DNA of 17,142 nucleotides from Dimargaris cristalligena (Eukaryota; Kickxellomycota; Dimargaritomycetes; Dimargaritales; Dimargaritaceae), in assembly GCA_027576995.1 (NCBI GenBank), contig JANBQC010000592.1:1-17142 (forward strand). Direction: 5' to 3'. Shown in pieces: positions 8,417-17,142 of this stretch; position 1 is the first letter of the stretch, and each line of letters opens with the position of its first letter. The notes under the pieces were generated by a model. It was given only the letters and a program-made list of their open reading frames with translations. It was not told the DNA's origin and searched no databases. The translations under genes and the position numbers were made by a program.

Positions 8417-9049
8417 TTAGTGCAGAGCCTTTACGCTGGTAATAACGGTATCCAGATCCTCCTTGTAGTCGGCCTCGCTTTCCGAAGCCTGGCCAGTCAA
8501 GACCATAACGGTACAAGTAGGGCGCTTAGTGTGAGCCGAGGCACCAAGCTCGACCTTGCTCGAGATAAAAATATAGGGCACGTTCTTGTCTTCGCACAGC
8601 ACGGGCAAATGCGAGAGAACATCGACGGGCATCGTGTCACCGGCCAGAACGACCAGGCCCTGGGAGCCCTTGCGGAGGGCCTTGACGACCTCCTTGACAC
8701 CTCGGCGAGCGTTCTTTTGCTTGGTGGCTAATTGGAATAGAGAAAATCGGAATAGATGGATGGGGGTGGGGATGCATAAAAGCCAAGAAGGTGGTTAGAT
8801 GGTCTGTCCCTCCCATACAATAGATATTAATCTGATCTCGGGGAGAACTAGTTTAGGCTATAATCTAGTTGTATAACGACGAATGGGCTAGAATATTTAA
8901 TTACCTTTCTTGACCACTTTGAAGATCTTCTTGCTCAGCTTTTCGTTGGCCAGGGGAGTGGCGATGGGCGACAGATAGGCCACGGTGGGGACAGCCGGGG
9001 TGGCGGAAGGCTTGGTGTCGATGGCGATTTCTTTGGAATTCTTACCCAT
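8417..9049 (-). CDS. NHP2: H/ACA snoRNP protein Nhp2 (L7Ae family, two exons)
   Basis: Exon 1 is 9049-8905 and exon 2 is 8727-8417; together 456 nt, 151 residues plus TAA, typical for Nhp2. The protein binds H/ACA guide RNAs with the pseudouridine synthase (Cbf5/dyskerin), Nop10 and Gar1, for rRNA and snRNA pseudouridylation in the nucleolus. A short lysine-containing N-terminus (MGKNSKE) is followed by YLSPIATPLA and KLSKKIFKVVKKA. The L7Ae fold then shows RRGVKEVVKALRKG at 56-69, LVVLAGDTMP at 73-82, HLPVLCEDKNVPYIFI, then SSKVELGASAHTKRPTC, closely matching human and yeast Nhp2. The ATG at 9049 has adenine at -3 and is the only suitable start. The gene is convergent with PCC1. Its codons are CpG-containing, unlike the nearby repeats. 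Confidence 0.97.
8728..8904 (-). other. NHP2 intron
   Basis: This 177-nt GT-AG intron starts GTAATT at 8904 and ends CCAATTAG at 8728. It splits an alanine codon (G plus CC), so KVVKK joins to ATKQKNARRG as in other Nhp2 proteins. A CTAAC-like branch site (CATCTAACC) lies within it. No snoRNA boxes were evident. Confidence 0.9.
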
Positions 9050-10983
9050 AGTGACTGATGGAGATAGATGGGGATATGAGCAGAGTTGCGAGGGTGTGTG
9101 TGGGCGTGACTTAGTAAGTCGGGTATGTAAATACGGTATCTAGAGAAGGGGGAGGTAATAGTTGATGTGCGTAAGGCAAGGGTTAGTATTGGCATATGAA
9201 GAGCCACTGTTGGCCTTGTCACTTGCAGTTACCGAGCAATAAGTATACCCCAGAGGCGGGAACTCGTTCAGTTTGGAATTAGCGGGGAGCAGGAGAACCG
9301 ACGGAGCTGTTGCGACTATGACTGTAAAAGGTCAGGGGAGTTTGAGCGGTCTGATCGGAGCAGTATTGAACATGCGAAAGAGGGGTCTTCTATATACGTC
9401 TAATCAGCGTGAACTGGCGACAGTCAGTATAGACTTACTTGAATAAACGGTACAATTGGGGCGAATTCCAAAGAAGAAATAAAACAGAGTTGCAAAAGGC
9501 CGAGTTTAGGCTTCGTACCAGTCACCAAGTCTTTTTTACTGGTTTCGCGTTGCTAACTTATTTTCCCTTTTTTCACCAGCAATCCCACCAGCAGACACTT
9601 TGAAATCTGCACCGCTTTCCAAAGACATCACTTTCAGAATGGCAAGAAAAAAAAACGACCTGGGCTAAAGAGGGGCAATTATAATAGCTACTTATAAAAT
9701 GGGCCACGGCTCTATTGAACTGACAAGCTGGAAAAATTGGCTTAACATTTAATGTCACGTGATATACTGTGGGTGCATTTTGGGCTGGAGCCGCTAAGAT
9801 GAGAGGCTCTAGATTTTCTTAAATAAAGCTGATGGTGGACGGGGAAATACAACTTTGTAGAGCATAGTATTCTAATGTTGACGTTATATTATATTACACT
9901 CTTTATTCTACTAACGTACAGCCAAGTCGTATTTGATATTGGCGGTCATTTAAAGGTATTTCCCCAAGGTAGCCCCTAGGGACTGGGGCAGTGAAGTAAA
10001 TATATTACAATGTACATCAATGAATATCACCCGCTGTGCAATTTCATAGAGCCTTATCAAGTACAGTGTATAAAACCCCCCATAATAAATCCAGTCTGAC
10101 TGCCGTCTGCCGTAGATTCTAAAAGTCCTTCATTAGAGAGATTGTAATTCCAGTAATACACCACATTCCCTAGTGGGGAAATAAGGTAGACTAACCCCAT
10201 CAACTCGGAACCGTAGCACCTTGGCTTTAAAAGTATCTCCCGCAATTATATGCTCCATCTGCTCCATTCCACTTCAGTCAGACATTGTATTTTGATCATG
10301 AGGATCGCCAGGGCCTAGCTATGCTCCACTGTCGCTCTAGCATTCGATATTTTTCATTCATTCATTACTCCCGTACCCAGTTAGAAATGATAATAATATT
10401 TCGGGCACGGGGCCATCATACCGACCCCATTCCTCATATTTATTATCGCCCAGTCACTACACTTTGTAGAATCATGATTGAATTTCTGAATACAGCCAGT
10501 AAGTAATGTGCTGAGTAAACATACAATTGTAATGTTGAGTGGCCCCATGTGTGATGTGCCAGGCTGGGAGAAATGTGGGGTTAATGCACCGCTCATTTCA
10601 GGCTACCTTGAAGCCGTAGTTGAGGGTCGCAACATGAAATATTTTGGGATGTCTCGGGCGCTGTACCTCATGGCAGACGTGGGATATAAACGTAGGAAAC
10701 AAGAAAATAAGCTAATCAAAGTGGTGAAAATAATACTGGCGAAAATAATAATAGTTTATTGAAATAAATTAAGTTTATCGAATAGAAAATGCAAACTTCA
10801 ATTTGTAGACAATTTTATGTCTCCTTTGCAGAAATCCATCATTTTTTTATGTGAATTCAAACACTAGAGAAAATGTTAGCTACATTGCAAAAGTGGGTAA
10901 AAATGAATAGATAGAAAGCTATGATTCTTGATTTCATTGGTAATAAATCAACACTAAAAGAGTTTACCAAAATTATTAATTAT
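9050..10983. other. Gene-poor stretch between NHP2 and repeat B
   Basis: Positions 9050-9240 hold the NHP2 leader and promoter on the minus strand. Beyond that I see no supportable gene. Frames of 60-85 codons at 9573-9758 (minus), 10285-10506 (plus) and 10508-10762 (plus) lack recognisable motifs and biased composition. A 44-codon minus-strand frame at 10267-10133 looks slightly protein-like but is within chance length. CpGs stop after 10780, where the repeat-associated AT-rich zone begins. Confidence 0.5.
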
Positions 10984-11565
10984 TATTGGATTATCTAATC
11001 TACCTTAATCCAGGCATAATAATTATCTATCCCTATTAGGCCTTATAGTGCCATATTAACCTTCCCATGGTCACCCCCAGTACTATGGGATCACTCTATA
11101 TTATATAACCCTTCCCCTTCTGAACTCTACTTCTTTACACTAATTACTCAAGTATTAATCCAAAGACTCTTCTGGTTACTTTTAGAGTCTTCCAGGCCCT
11201 AATAGCCATCTGGTGGCCTATTTATTAATTCCTTAGTCTTAGTAGTATCCTTCCCTCAGGGCCTCCCTCTGAAGCTGTCCCCGTATATATATAACTAGGC
11301 CCTATTAGGACCAGTTAGATTTCTCAACTTATTTTTACCCCCTGGTTTACCATCACAAACCCTATATAAGCTCACTCCCCCCATACTAACTATTAAGTGT
11401 GCCCACTGCACATCCCTTACCTATACCTATACTAAAGCTTTATTTGTTAGTAATATGCCTGTACCTAATACTAGTGGCCTACTTAGCCAAGCCTGAGCCC
11501 CACCTACTATTAGAAGCCTATCCTTAGGACTCTTGATAGACTAAGAGTAGTTAATACAGGTGATA
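10984..11565 (-). repeat. LTR-like dispersed repeat, copy B (inverted, heavily mutated)
   Basis: Read on the minus strand, this 582-bp segment aligns with copies A and C from TATCACC (consensus TGTCGCC) to ...TCCAATA. It shares the ACTCTTAGTCTATCAAGAGT hairpin, GATAGGCTTCTAATAGTAGG, the repeated TATAGG block, GTAAGGGATGTG, and GGTTAATATGGCACTATAAGG near the end. Only one CpG is left (11282-11283). The flanks differ from those of A and C and show no target duplication. With copy A it forms a pair of inverted repeats about 8.6 kb apart that encloses GGA, PCC1 and NHP2. Confidence 0.85.
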
Positions 11566-11699
11566 CTTACTGCCAAAAATATGTGTAAGTATATTATATA
11601 GTTAGACAAGACTAATGTTAACTATTCTAGGCTAAATGGCCTCTGGTTTATATGAAAATACATTTATAAGATAATCTTATTATACTATTGTAAAAAACA

Positions 11700-12210
11700 G
11701 CCATATTTTGGGGGAAGGAGTACCACCATTTAGAGCCATTTTATATATAATAATGTAAATTATATTACAAAAATATTAAAATAACCCAGCCAGTACCTCT
11801 TTAAGAATATACCTACAAAAAATTAGCACTCCAAGACCATGCATTACTAGATCCAAGTGGATATAATTATCATTTATCAGGAAATATCCAGAAATGCTGG
11901 GCAAAATATTTCCAAAAATGACTTGTGCAGTAGTTATTTGGGGTCATGGAGTAGCTTTCATAGTCCCTAGACCCGAACCTTATTGAATACATATAGGTCT
12001 GACTTTAGAACTATACATCCCATAACTTTTAATGACTATTTAAGGGTATGCTTAAATATTGGGAAAAGGATGGTAAAACCTGGCACAGGGTCACCAGGAA
12101 GAAGTGCTAGAGGGTCATTTGCACCATCCCCGAGTATTGCAAATAAGTTATTGCTAAATAGGGCTACTGGATCGACCTTAAATTGCTTTTTTTAAAAAAT
12201 TGGTAATTTT
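11700..12210 (+). pseudogene. Tc1/mariner-type DDE transposase relic
   Basis: One frame carries all the landmarks although it is broken by many stops. IFWG at about 11703-11714 corresponds to the VWG strand of Tc1 transposases. LQDHA at 11829-11843 corresponds to the Q-D-N/H-A motif with the second catalytic Asp. SLDPNLIEYI at 11964-11993 corresponds to SPDLNPIExxW with the final catalytic Glu. After it come YWEKDGKTWHRV and a C-terminal part containing VICTIPEYCK and GYW. In-frame stops include 11802 (TAA), 11919 (TGA), and 11931, 11952, 11961 and 11994 (TAG). Several sit where the family has Trp or Gln, so TGG-to-TAG and CAG-to-TAG transitions explain them. The Asp-to-Glu spacing is about 50 residues, longer than the usual 34-35, which suggests an insertion or a divergent subfamily. 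The N-terminal DNA-binding part is not recognisable. Confidence 0.8.
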
Positions 12211-12212
12211 TT

Positions 12213-12428
12213 GAGTAGCCCCCAAAAATGTATCAATGCATTAGTCATTTTAGAACGGCTATATCTTTCTCTTGAAAAAAATTACAAACTCGTCGTTTTA
12301 CTCATAAAAACTAGAAAGGAAGGGCTTTCTTTTGGTTATAACCATTTATTTATAGCTCTATTTGTTTATGAGTAATATTGTCTTAAATCCAAAAGTGCGA
12401 AATATTGATGCACTTTTTGGAGTCACTG
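12213..12428. repeat. Inverted-repeat structure, Tc1-like terminal repeat or MITE
   Basis: The right end read inward on the minus strand starts CAGTGACTCCAAAAAGTGC and then ATCAAT. The left end on the plus strand starts AGTAGCCCCCAAAAATG and then TATCAAT, so about 45 bp match imperfectly. Nested inside is a second inverted pair, TTTACTCATAAA (about 12297-12308) and TTTATGAGTAA (about 12364-12374). CAGTG is a common Tc1/mariner terminus, and the structure starts just past the transposase relic. It is either a long subterminal inverted repeat of that element or a separate non-autonomous element of about 216 bp. A TA target duplication is not clear. Confidence 0.6.
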
Positions 12429-13114
12429 CATAATAGTTTGCTGTAAAAGCAAAATCCCTTTTCATAAAAAGCCGCCCGTGTCTCTCTCGCTGTACATGAG
12501 ACTTCTTGGGATCTATGGCCCAGGCCGTGACAAGCCATTATTATTGGCTACATTTCTCAACGGAAGAGTGGTCCACGTTTATTTAGTTTTTACATTCAAA
12601 AAAATTCACACTCTCTTTACTATTGCGTCGAATCCTGAGACTTTCATGCAAGCGCAATTTTGCTTAACCATTTTGGTTTTTGGCTAGGCCCTACTTCCAA
12701 TAATATTCTTTGAAGTGTAAGGAAAAACCCCGCTATGTAAAAATAGATACCTAATGGCTGTATCTGAAATGCTTCCAATTCACCGATTTCAAACTGTTCG
12801 CAATTACTTTTATATGCGAGTTGTAATAGACTGTGTGATCAAACTCGAGGGTGGATTTGTAGGATACTGCGCAAAGGACTCGCTATTTTAAGAGGCGGCA
12901 GCGTTAACTATAGGGGTGTTGTATTTAGAGCCAAGAATTGGGACTATAGTACTCCCTTGAAAGATCATAACAGTGCAAGAAACCATAAGGCAAAGATCAC
13001 GAGCAATCCACATCATAATGGCTAAGAAATAATGATTAATGGACGCCCCATACCTAGCATAGCGATGCCGCTTTTAATCGATAGCTCAACCCACCATATG
13101 TTCAAAAAGTATCG
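12429..13114. other. Intergenic, nothing recognised
   Basis: CpG content returns towards normal and no reading frame, RNA gene or repeat could be supported. A 69-codon frame at 12478-12687 has no recognisable features. Confidence 0.5.
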
Positions 13115-13648
13115 TTAGGGGAGAGTTGGCCGATGATAGCCGTGCGGACCATAGGGACCTCTTTCCCGTCTATACTGAGACCGACCTGATGCGTTGATTG
13201 CCATCGGGATGTGATTGCTGCTACCCCCTTCACAGTCCGCTCGAACCAAATTGAATCGGTCTCGTCCGTTGCGGGGATACGGTGAGTAGCGGGCAAACGA
13301 GTCGGATGGGGGTAGTCCTCGGTAGGGGATCGGTGGTCGGGAGCTAGTAACCGGGTGGGATCTTAATAGTCGGATCACATAATCGATTTGATCACCGAGA
13401 TAGTGTAGCGAATCGGTTAGTTCCACCAACATATAGTAAACGCTCTGGGTGGGTGGTTTATGCCAATTGTCACTGGTCCCGGGCAACGGTTCGGCCGAGT
13501 CGCCAGGTAGATTCGAAGTAGAAGGGGCCGTATCTGTCCCAGTCGGCACTGTGGAGGTAGGGGTAGGACCAGCTCGGGTCGGAGGGATCATGGCGGCCTG
13601 CTGGGCCTGCGACGCGAAAGTATTGGTCGCCGCATTGTTCGGTGGCAT
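13115..13648 (-). CDS. Hypothetical protein, low-complexity, 177 residues
   Basis: The frame runs from ATG 13648 to TAA at 13117-13115. It is GC- and CpG-rich compared with both flanks. The N-terminal third is Ala/Gln/Thr/Pro-rich (MPPNNAATNTFASQAQQAA). A hydrophobic-amphipathic helix candidate follows (YYMLVELTDSLHYLGDQIDY), and the end is Pro/Arg/Gly/Tyr-rich (YRRERGPYGPHGYHRP), as in disordered RNA-binding tails or some retroelement Gag proteins. No zinc knuckle or known domain is visible. The frame extends 51 codons upstream of the chosen ATG only through a (TA)n tract, so the inner ATG is preferred. A TATAAAGG lies about 110 bp upstream. It could be a lineage-specific gene, the first exon of a longer gene, or a Gag fragment. 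Confidence 0.45.
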   Translation of the reverse strand: MPPNNAATNTFASQAQQAAMIPPTRAGPTPTSTVPTGTDTAPSTSNLPGDSAEPLPGTSDNWHKPPTQSVYYMLVELTDSLHYLGDQIDYVIRLLRSHPVTSSRPPIPYRGLPPSDSFARYSPYPRNGRDRFNLVRADCEGGSSNHIPMAINASGRSQYRRERGPYGPHGYHRPTLP

Positions 13649-13757
13649 AGTTACGGGAATTTTAAGGGGAAAATGCCGACTGAAAGTGGTGAAGATGGTG
13701 GGGTTTGGTGCAGTAGGGCGATTAAACAACCAATCCAATTGATGAGAGTAATCACAG

Positions 13758-13784
13758 CCTTTATATATATATATATATATATAT
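13758..13784 (-). promoter_or_regulatory. (TA)n tract with TATA box
   Basis: A pure (TA) run covers 13762-13784. On the minus strand it ends in TATAAAGG (13765-13758), a good TATA box about 110 bp before the ATG at 13648. It may be the core promoter of that frame; equally it may be a simple microsatellite with no role. Confidence 0.4.
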
Positions 13785-13801
13785 GACCTTGGAAAAATCA
13801 T

Positions 13802-15746
13802 ATCGATGGCTGGATCGTCGTCACTGAAATTCTTTAGGGCCAGGCATCCTAATACATTAAAATCAAACTACTGCTCTGCCGCTGGTCACCAAACAAAATA
13901 AAATGTGCGTAAGGAAAGTGAAAAGAGAGATAAATGGCATAAGTATTCCTTTGATAATCTGACCTACCCATAGTATGCAGTCGTACCCGGGGGATTGGCG
14001 GCTATTAGACTTGCATTACGGGTTGTATTTCGGATACTCGCCTCAATAAGCCAAGGATATAGGTCGCGAGCTTATAAATATAACCTGTGAATACCGGACA
14101 ATAAGTGATATATAGCCTCGTATTAAAAACAGTGTAGGCCATACGTGAACAGGCTGGACGGTTGTTAATATATAGGCACTGAAATTAAATGTTAATAAAG
14201 TCGCCTATGATATCAAATCAGGCAATATGATCACACTTAAATTGGACTCTACTAGCTCAGCCTCCTTTTGCGCCTTCGTTTCAGTTTTAAAGTATCATGG
14301 GCGTTAACTAACCCCTATACCGGGAGACGGCAAGACTCATATCTCTGGCCTGAAAATATACGGCACCACTATTTGCGGGGCCATTCGCAGTTTCTTGAAT
14401 CGAGAGTAGTACCTGCTTCAGGCTAGTGATTGGGTCATCATTGATAGTCGGTGACGTATATTGTTAAAAAGAATGAAAACTAACTCGCGAATAATAGTGC
14501 AGGCATTCGGAACAGTGGTATTGTGGACGCGTTTTTCAAGAGAGATAATAACATAGAAAAGTGTACGGGTATTAGATACAGGCGGGGGTGAAATGTAGGG
14601 GAGAATCAAAATCATTGGGAGTTTTTCCAAAGCCCCACGTTACGCATGGCGATGCGGATTACTTGGGGGATATTTTACTTGACACTTAGGTCGAGACCTT
14701 AAACGTGCCTAAGATTGCCCTGTAGCGAGGTCTAGTAAATGGGGCATACCTAATTGATTGCCAATAGAAATGGGACGAGGTACCCCATTACCCGGCGGCT
14801 ATGATGGTAGTTTATGTTGGATTAATAATGAAGGGGTTGAAGAAGAAATAATTTCGTGTCAATTGCTTCAGGAAGACCCTTGATTCACTGGCAATGCGGT
14901 GTACGTGATGTAGGGAGGAGTTTCGGATAAGTTGCATCTACTTTTGCGAGACGATAACTCCCCCTATCGCATTGAATTATGTATAATCCTGGCACATTAA
15001 TCAAAGACGGTTATTTTACGGCGTCTCCTCATCGTAATACTCCTCAATGAGGGACGTAGGTGTTATAAAAAAGACTCACTATGCAACAAAACATGGCCTG
15101 CCACAAAAACATTCAACTATCGAATAAAGGGGTATAGTATTAAGTTTGACGAACCCGTCATCATGCAATTGCAATTCAAGCAGTCTTAACTTCATTATGA
15201 TGCTTAGTAACCGCCATACTAATATTAGTTCAAGAGTACATTTCCTAAAGTGCTCGGTGGTGGTTTGAACTGTTATGACCTTTTGTCAATCGTTCTCGAC
15301 AGTCTTTTAAAAGTCGAATTTCTTTCCTCTGACTATATAGAATGACTATATATAAGTGTTGATATGTGTAGTAATGGCGATGATAATAACCCTTTTCACA
15401 CGGGTAGTACTGTCCGCGATTCTTTAGGCTAAGTAAACTTGGATTACATAGACCAAATTGGAAATAAGGTTTGTAACTAGGTTGGGCAGATTAACAAAGA
15501 AGGTTCTAATATACTGATCTTGAGACTATGCGCTGCATTGCAATTCTGGGGATAAATGGGCCCAATGGAAATGTCTGGGGTTAGGTAATAGTCGATCCTA
15601 TAGACGAGAGATTATAGAACAATGCCTAGAATGGAGAATTATTATACATTTATGCCTCTCCATTTGAAGATAATAGTGATTATTTTTTTGGGACAGAGAC
15701 TCGTCCTTTACGGGGCTGGTTAACGAGGGCCAATTCGGAGGTGTAG
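13802..15746. other. Gene-poor stretch with scattered short open frames
   Basis: No gene can be supported. CpGs are present, so this is not the decayed-repeat type of DNA. A 51-codon open frame on the minus strand at 14463-14311 contains LKQVLLSIQETANGPANSG and ends near a GTATAG donor-like site. A plus-strand frame from ATG 14770 contains YDGSLCWINNEGVEEEIISC. Both look somewhat protein-like but are unrecognised and within chance length. An intron-rich gene could be hidden here. Confidence 0.35.
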
Positions 15747-16010
15747 CATTATGTTCCTTATAATGGTCGGCTGGGGGAAAGAAACCGACGAGGCGAAGGA
15801 TGCTACCCGCTTGACAATATCCAACTTGTAGTGCTGCGATCTGGGTATTGGGGAGGGTTTGGCGTGGCCCTGCCGGGTTGTAGGCAATTGGACCGCGCAG
15901 GGGTGTATGAGGCAAGACTCTGTTCTTCCGGAACACTTGACCGAGACGCCGGTGATGGTGACACTGACGATGATGAGGACTCTGTCACCCTCGGAAAGAC
16001 AGAACAATGA
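15747..16010 (+). other. GC-rich open frame without a start codon, possible 3' exon
   Basis: An 87-codon frame runs from just after an AG at 15745-15746 to a TGA at 16008-16010. It encodes CYPLDNIQLVVLRSGYWGGF, then VALPGCRQLDRAGVYEARLC, and an acidic end (DRDAGDGDTDDDEDSVTLG). A TTAAC branch-like site and the GTGTAG acceptor precede it, so it might be a terminal exon; no upstream exon was found. The island is clearly more GC- and CpG-rich than its flanks. The opposite strand is also open here (15936-15598 and 16007-15720), so the coding strand, if any, is uncertain. No family is recognised. Confidence 0.22.
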
Positions 16011-16355
16011 CGGGACATTCGAGACAAGGATGTTTAACGAGTATTAAAAATATTTATAAAAAATAATCAAATAGATTAAATAGAATCGGGCTAATATAAA
16101 CGAGCTCAAGGAATCCTGGTTACTTGCGGCTTCACCTTCGTGGATCCTTCTCTGATAAGCGAGCTAACAGGTTACTTCAAAGAAGTATTCAAAAACTGGT
16201 TTAAATAATAATTTATAAGAAATACTCGGGAGACAATAATTGTAAATAATGATATAATTAGAATAGCTAGGAGATCGTACTTGTGGCCATAATCATGTCC
16301 ATATTCGTTCTCCCCGAATAAGGGAGGAAAAAGGCGGGCTTAAATAAATTATTTG

Positions 16356-16913
16356 GATATTGTCGCCCAGGTTAACCACTCTTAGTCCGTCAAGAGTCCC
16401 GGGGATAGGCTTCTAATGGTAGGTGGGGCTTAGGCTCAGCCAAGTGGCTACTAGTATTAGGGAGGGATCGGTACTAACTAATAAAGGATGAGTGCAGGCT
16501 AATGCAAGGGACGTGTAGTGGGCACACTTACTGGCTAATACAATGGGTGAGTATATAAGAAGTTTATTGAGGGAAACTATGGGGGTAAGAAATAAGCTAA
16601 GGAACTGAACCAGTCCCAGAGGGGCCCGGATATTTATACATGGGGACCACTTATAATGAGGGGTCCCTAAGGTAATGGGATAACTAAGGAAGAGGTGAGG
16701 GTCAGCATCTCAACCAGGTGGGCTTGCTTTCAGAAGACTCTCACTGAGAGAGGAGAGTTGTTGGTTCAGCTAGTGGAGTATGGTGTAAGAAGCATTGGGA
16801 CCTGGCCATAGTGGGTTATATAGTTGAGGGAGGGGTAATATGGTACTATAAGGTGATAGGGTGGGACAATCAGTGTTCCATATTTAGGAAGGATTAGGCA
16901 GGCTGATAGATAT
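16356..16913. repeat. 5-bp target site duplication GATAT around copy C
   Basis: GATAT occurs at 16356-16360, directly before the TGTCGCC start, and again at 16909-16913, directly after the ...GGCTGATA end. These are the points where copies A, B and C cease to align, so the pair is best read as an integration duplication. Confidence 0.7.
16361..16908 (+). repeat. LTR-like dispersed repeat, copy C (best preserved, solo LTR)
   Basis: This 548-bp copy begins TGTCGCCCAGGTTAACCAC and ends GGATTAGGCAGGCTGATA. If the last TA was once CA, the ends are TGTC...GACA, as in an LTR. It keeps six CpGs, where copies A and B have TG, CA or TA at every one. The perfect GATAT duplication and lack of adjoining internal sequence suggest a solo LTR left by recombination. 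It has no coding frame. A TGTC...GACA element of another class is possible, since I see no second LTR or primer binding site. Confidence 0.82.
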
Positions 16914-17142
16914 GAATAATTCTTGTATTATCACCAGGATGTTTATGCAGTCACCAGTGATGGTTATTTATCATCAACAACCTCTATTTTCCATTATTGG
17001 ACTTTGTTATCAGCTGTGGCTTTCTGCCCTCAGTTTCAGCAGTGATGGTGGTGTATAATATTAAAGCAATTACTTTACCTTTTTCATAGCAACAAGAATA
17101 AATATGGAAATGTTCATACTTTATATACCTGATAAAAAATTG
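16914..17142. other. AT-rich tail of the window
   Basis: This is 229 bp of AT-rich sequence with no recognisable gene or repeat; it does not align with the flanks of copies A or B. Confidence 0.4.

Noticed and set aside
10133..10267. 44-codon minus-strand frame with protein-like composition (IIAGDTFKAKVLRFRVDG)
   Set aside because: Length is within chance, no family is recognised and no splice partners were found.
10508..10762. 84-codon plus-strand frame
   Set aside because: The end is a lysine/isoleucine run from AT-rich DNA, the opposite strand is open too, and there is no motif.

Overview
The window looks like nuclear DNA of a fungus. The support is three spliced or intronless housekeeping genes with fungal-type relatives (a GGA clathrin adaptor, the KEOPS subunit Pcc1 and the H/ACA snoRNP protein Nhp2), short GT-AG introns with TTAAC or CTAAC-like branch sites, and decayed Ty1/Copia and Tc1/mariner elements. 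I cannot fix the lineage; an early-diverging fungus is plausible but unproven.

Layout. Positions 1-1573 hold the 5' part of a minus-strand Ty1/Copia retrotransposon: a 259-bp LTR, a primer binding site complementary to the anticodon arm of initiator methionine tRNA, and a gag-protease reading frame broken by nonsense changes. At 1791-2379 lies the first of three copies of an LTR-like repeat of about 550-590 bp (A). The stretch 2380-5070 shows no supportable gene. The gene core follows: GGA (5071-6795, plus), PCC1 (7526-8058, plus, one intron), a possible 52-codon frame (8090-8248, plus) and NHP2 (8417-9049, minus, one intron). PCC1 and NHP2 are convergent. After about 1.9 kb of gene-poor sequence comes repeat copy B in inverse orientation (10984-11565), then a degenerate Tc1/mariner transposase (about 11700-12210) and an inverted-repeat structure (12213-12428). 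A candidate gene of unknown function lies at 13115-13648 on the minus strand with a TATA-like promoter. The stretch 13.8-16.3 kb has only short open frames. Repeat copy C (16361-16908) carries a perfect 5-bp target duplication, GATAT.

The strongest theme beyond the genes is mutational silencing of mobile DNA. Copies A and B and their surroundings are almost free of CpG: none from 1512 to 2702, and one from 10781 to 11973. The less decayed copy C keeps six CpGs, and at all six sites both A and B read TG, CA or TA. The stop codons in the Copia and Tc1 relics are also explained by C-to-T or G-to-A transitions. This fits cytosine methylation and deamination, or a RIP-like process, acting on repeats while the genes between them stay CpG-rich.

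Functionally, GGA serves Golgi-endosome clathrin sorting, Pcc1 the tRNA t6A modification complex, and Nhp2 pseudouridylation snoRNPs. They do not form an operon or an obvious joint pathway. I see no tRNA, rRNA or CRISPR array and no clear new defence or metabolic system.
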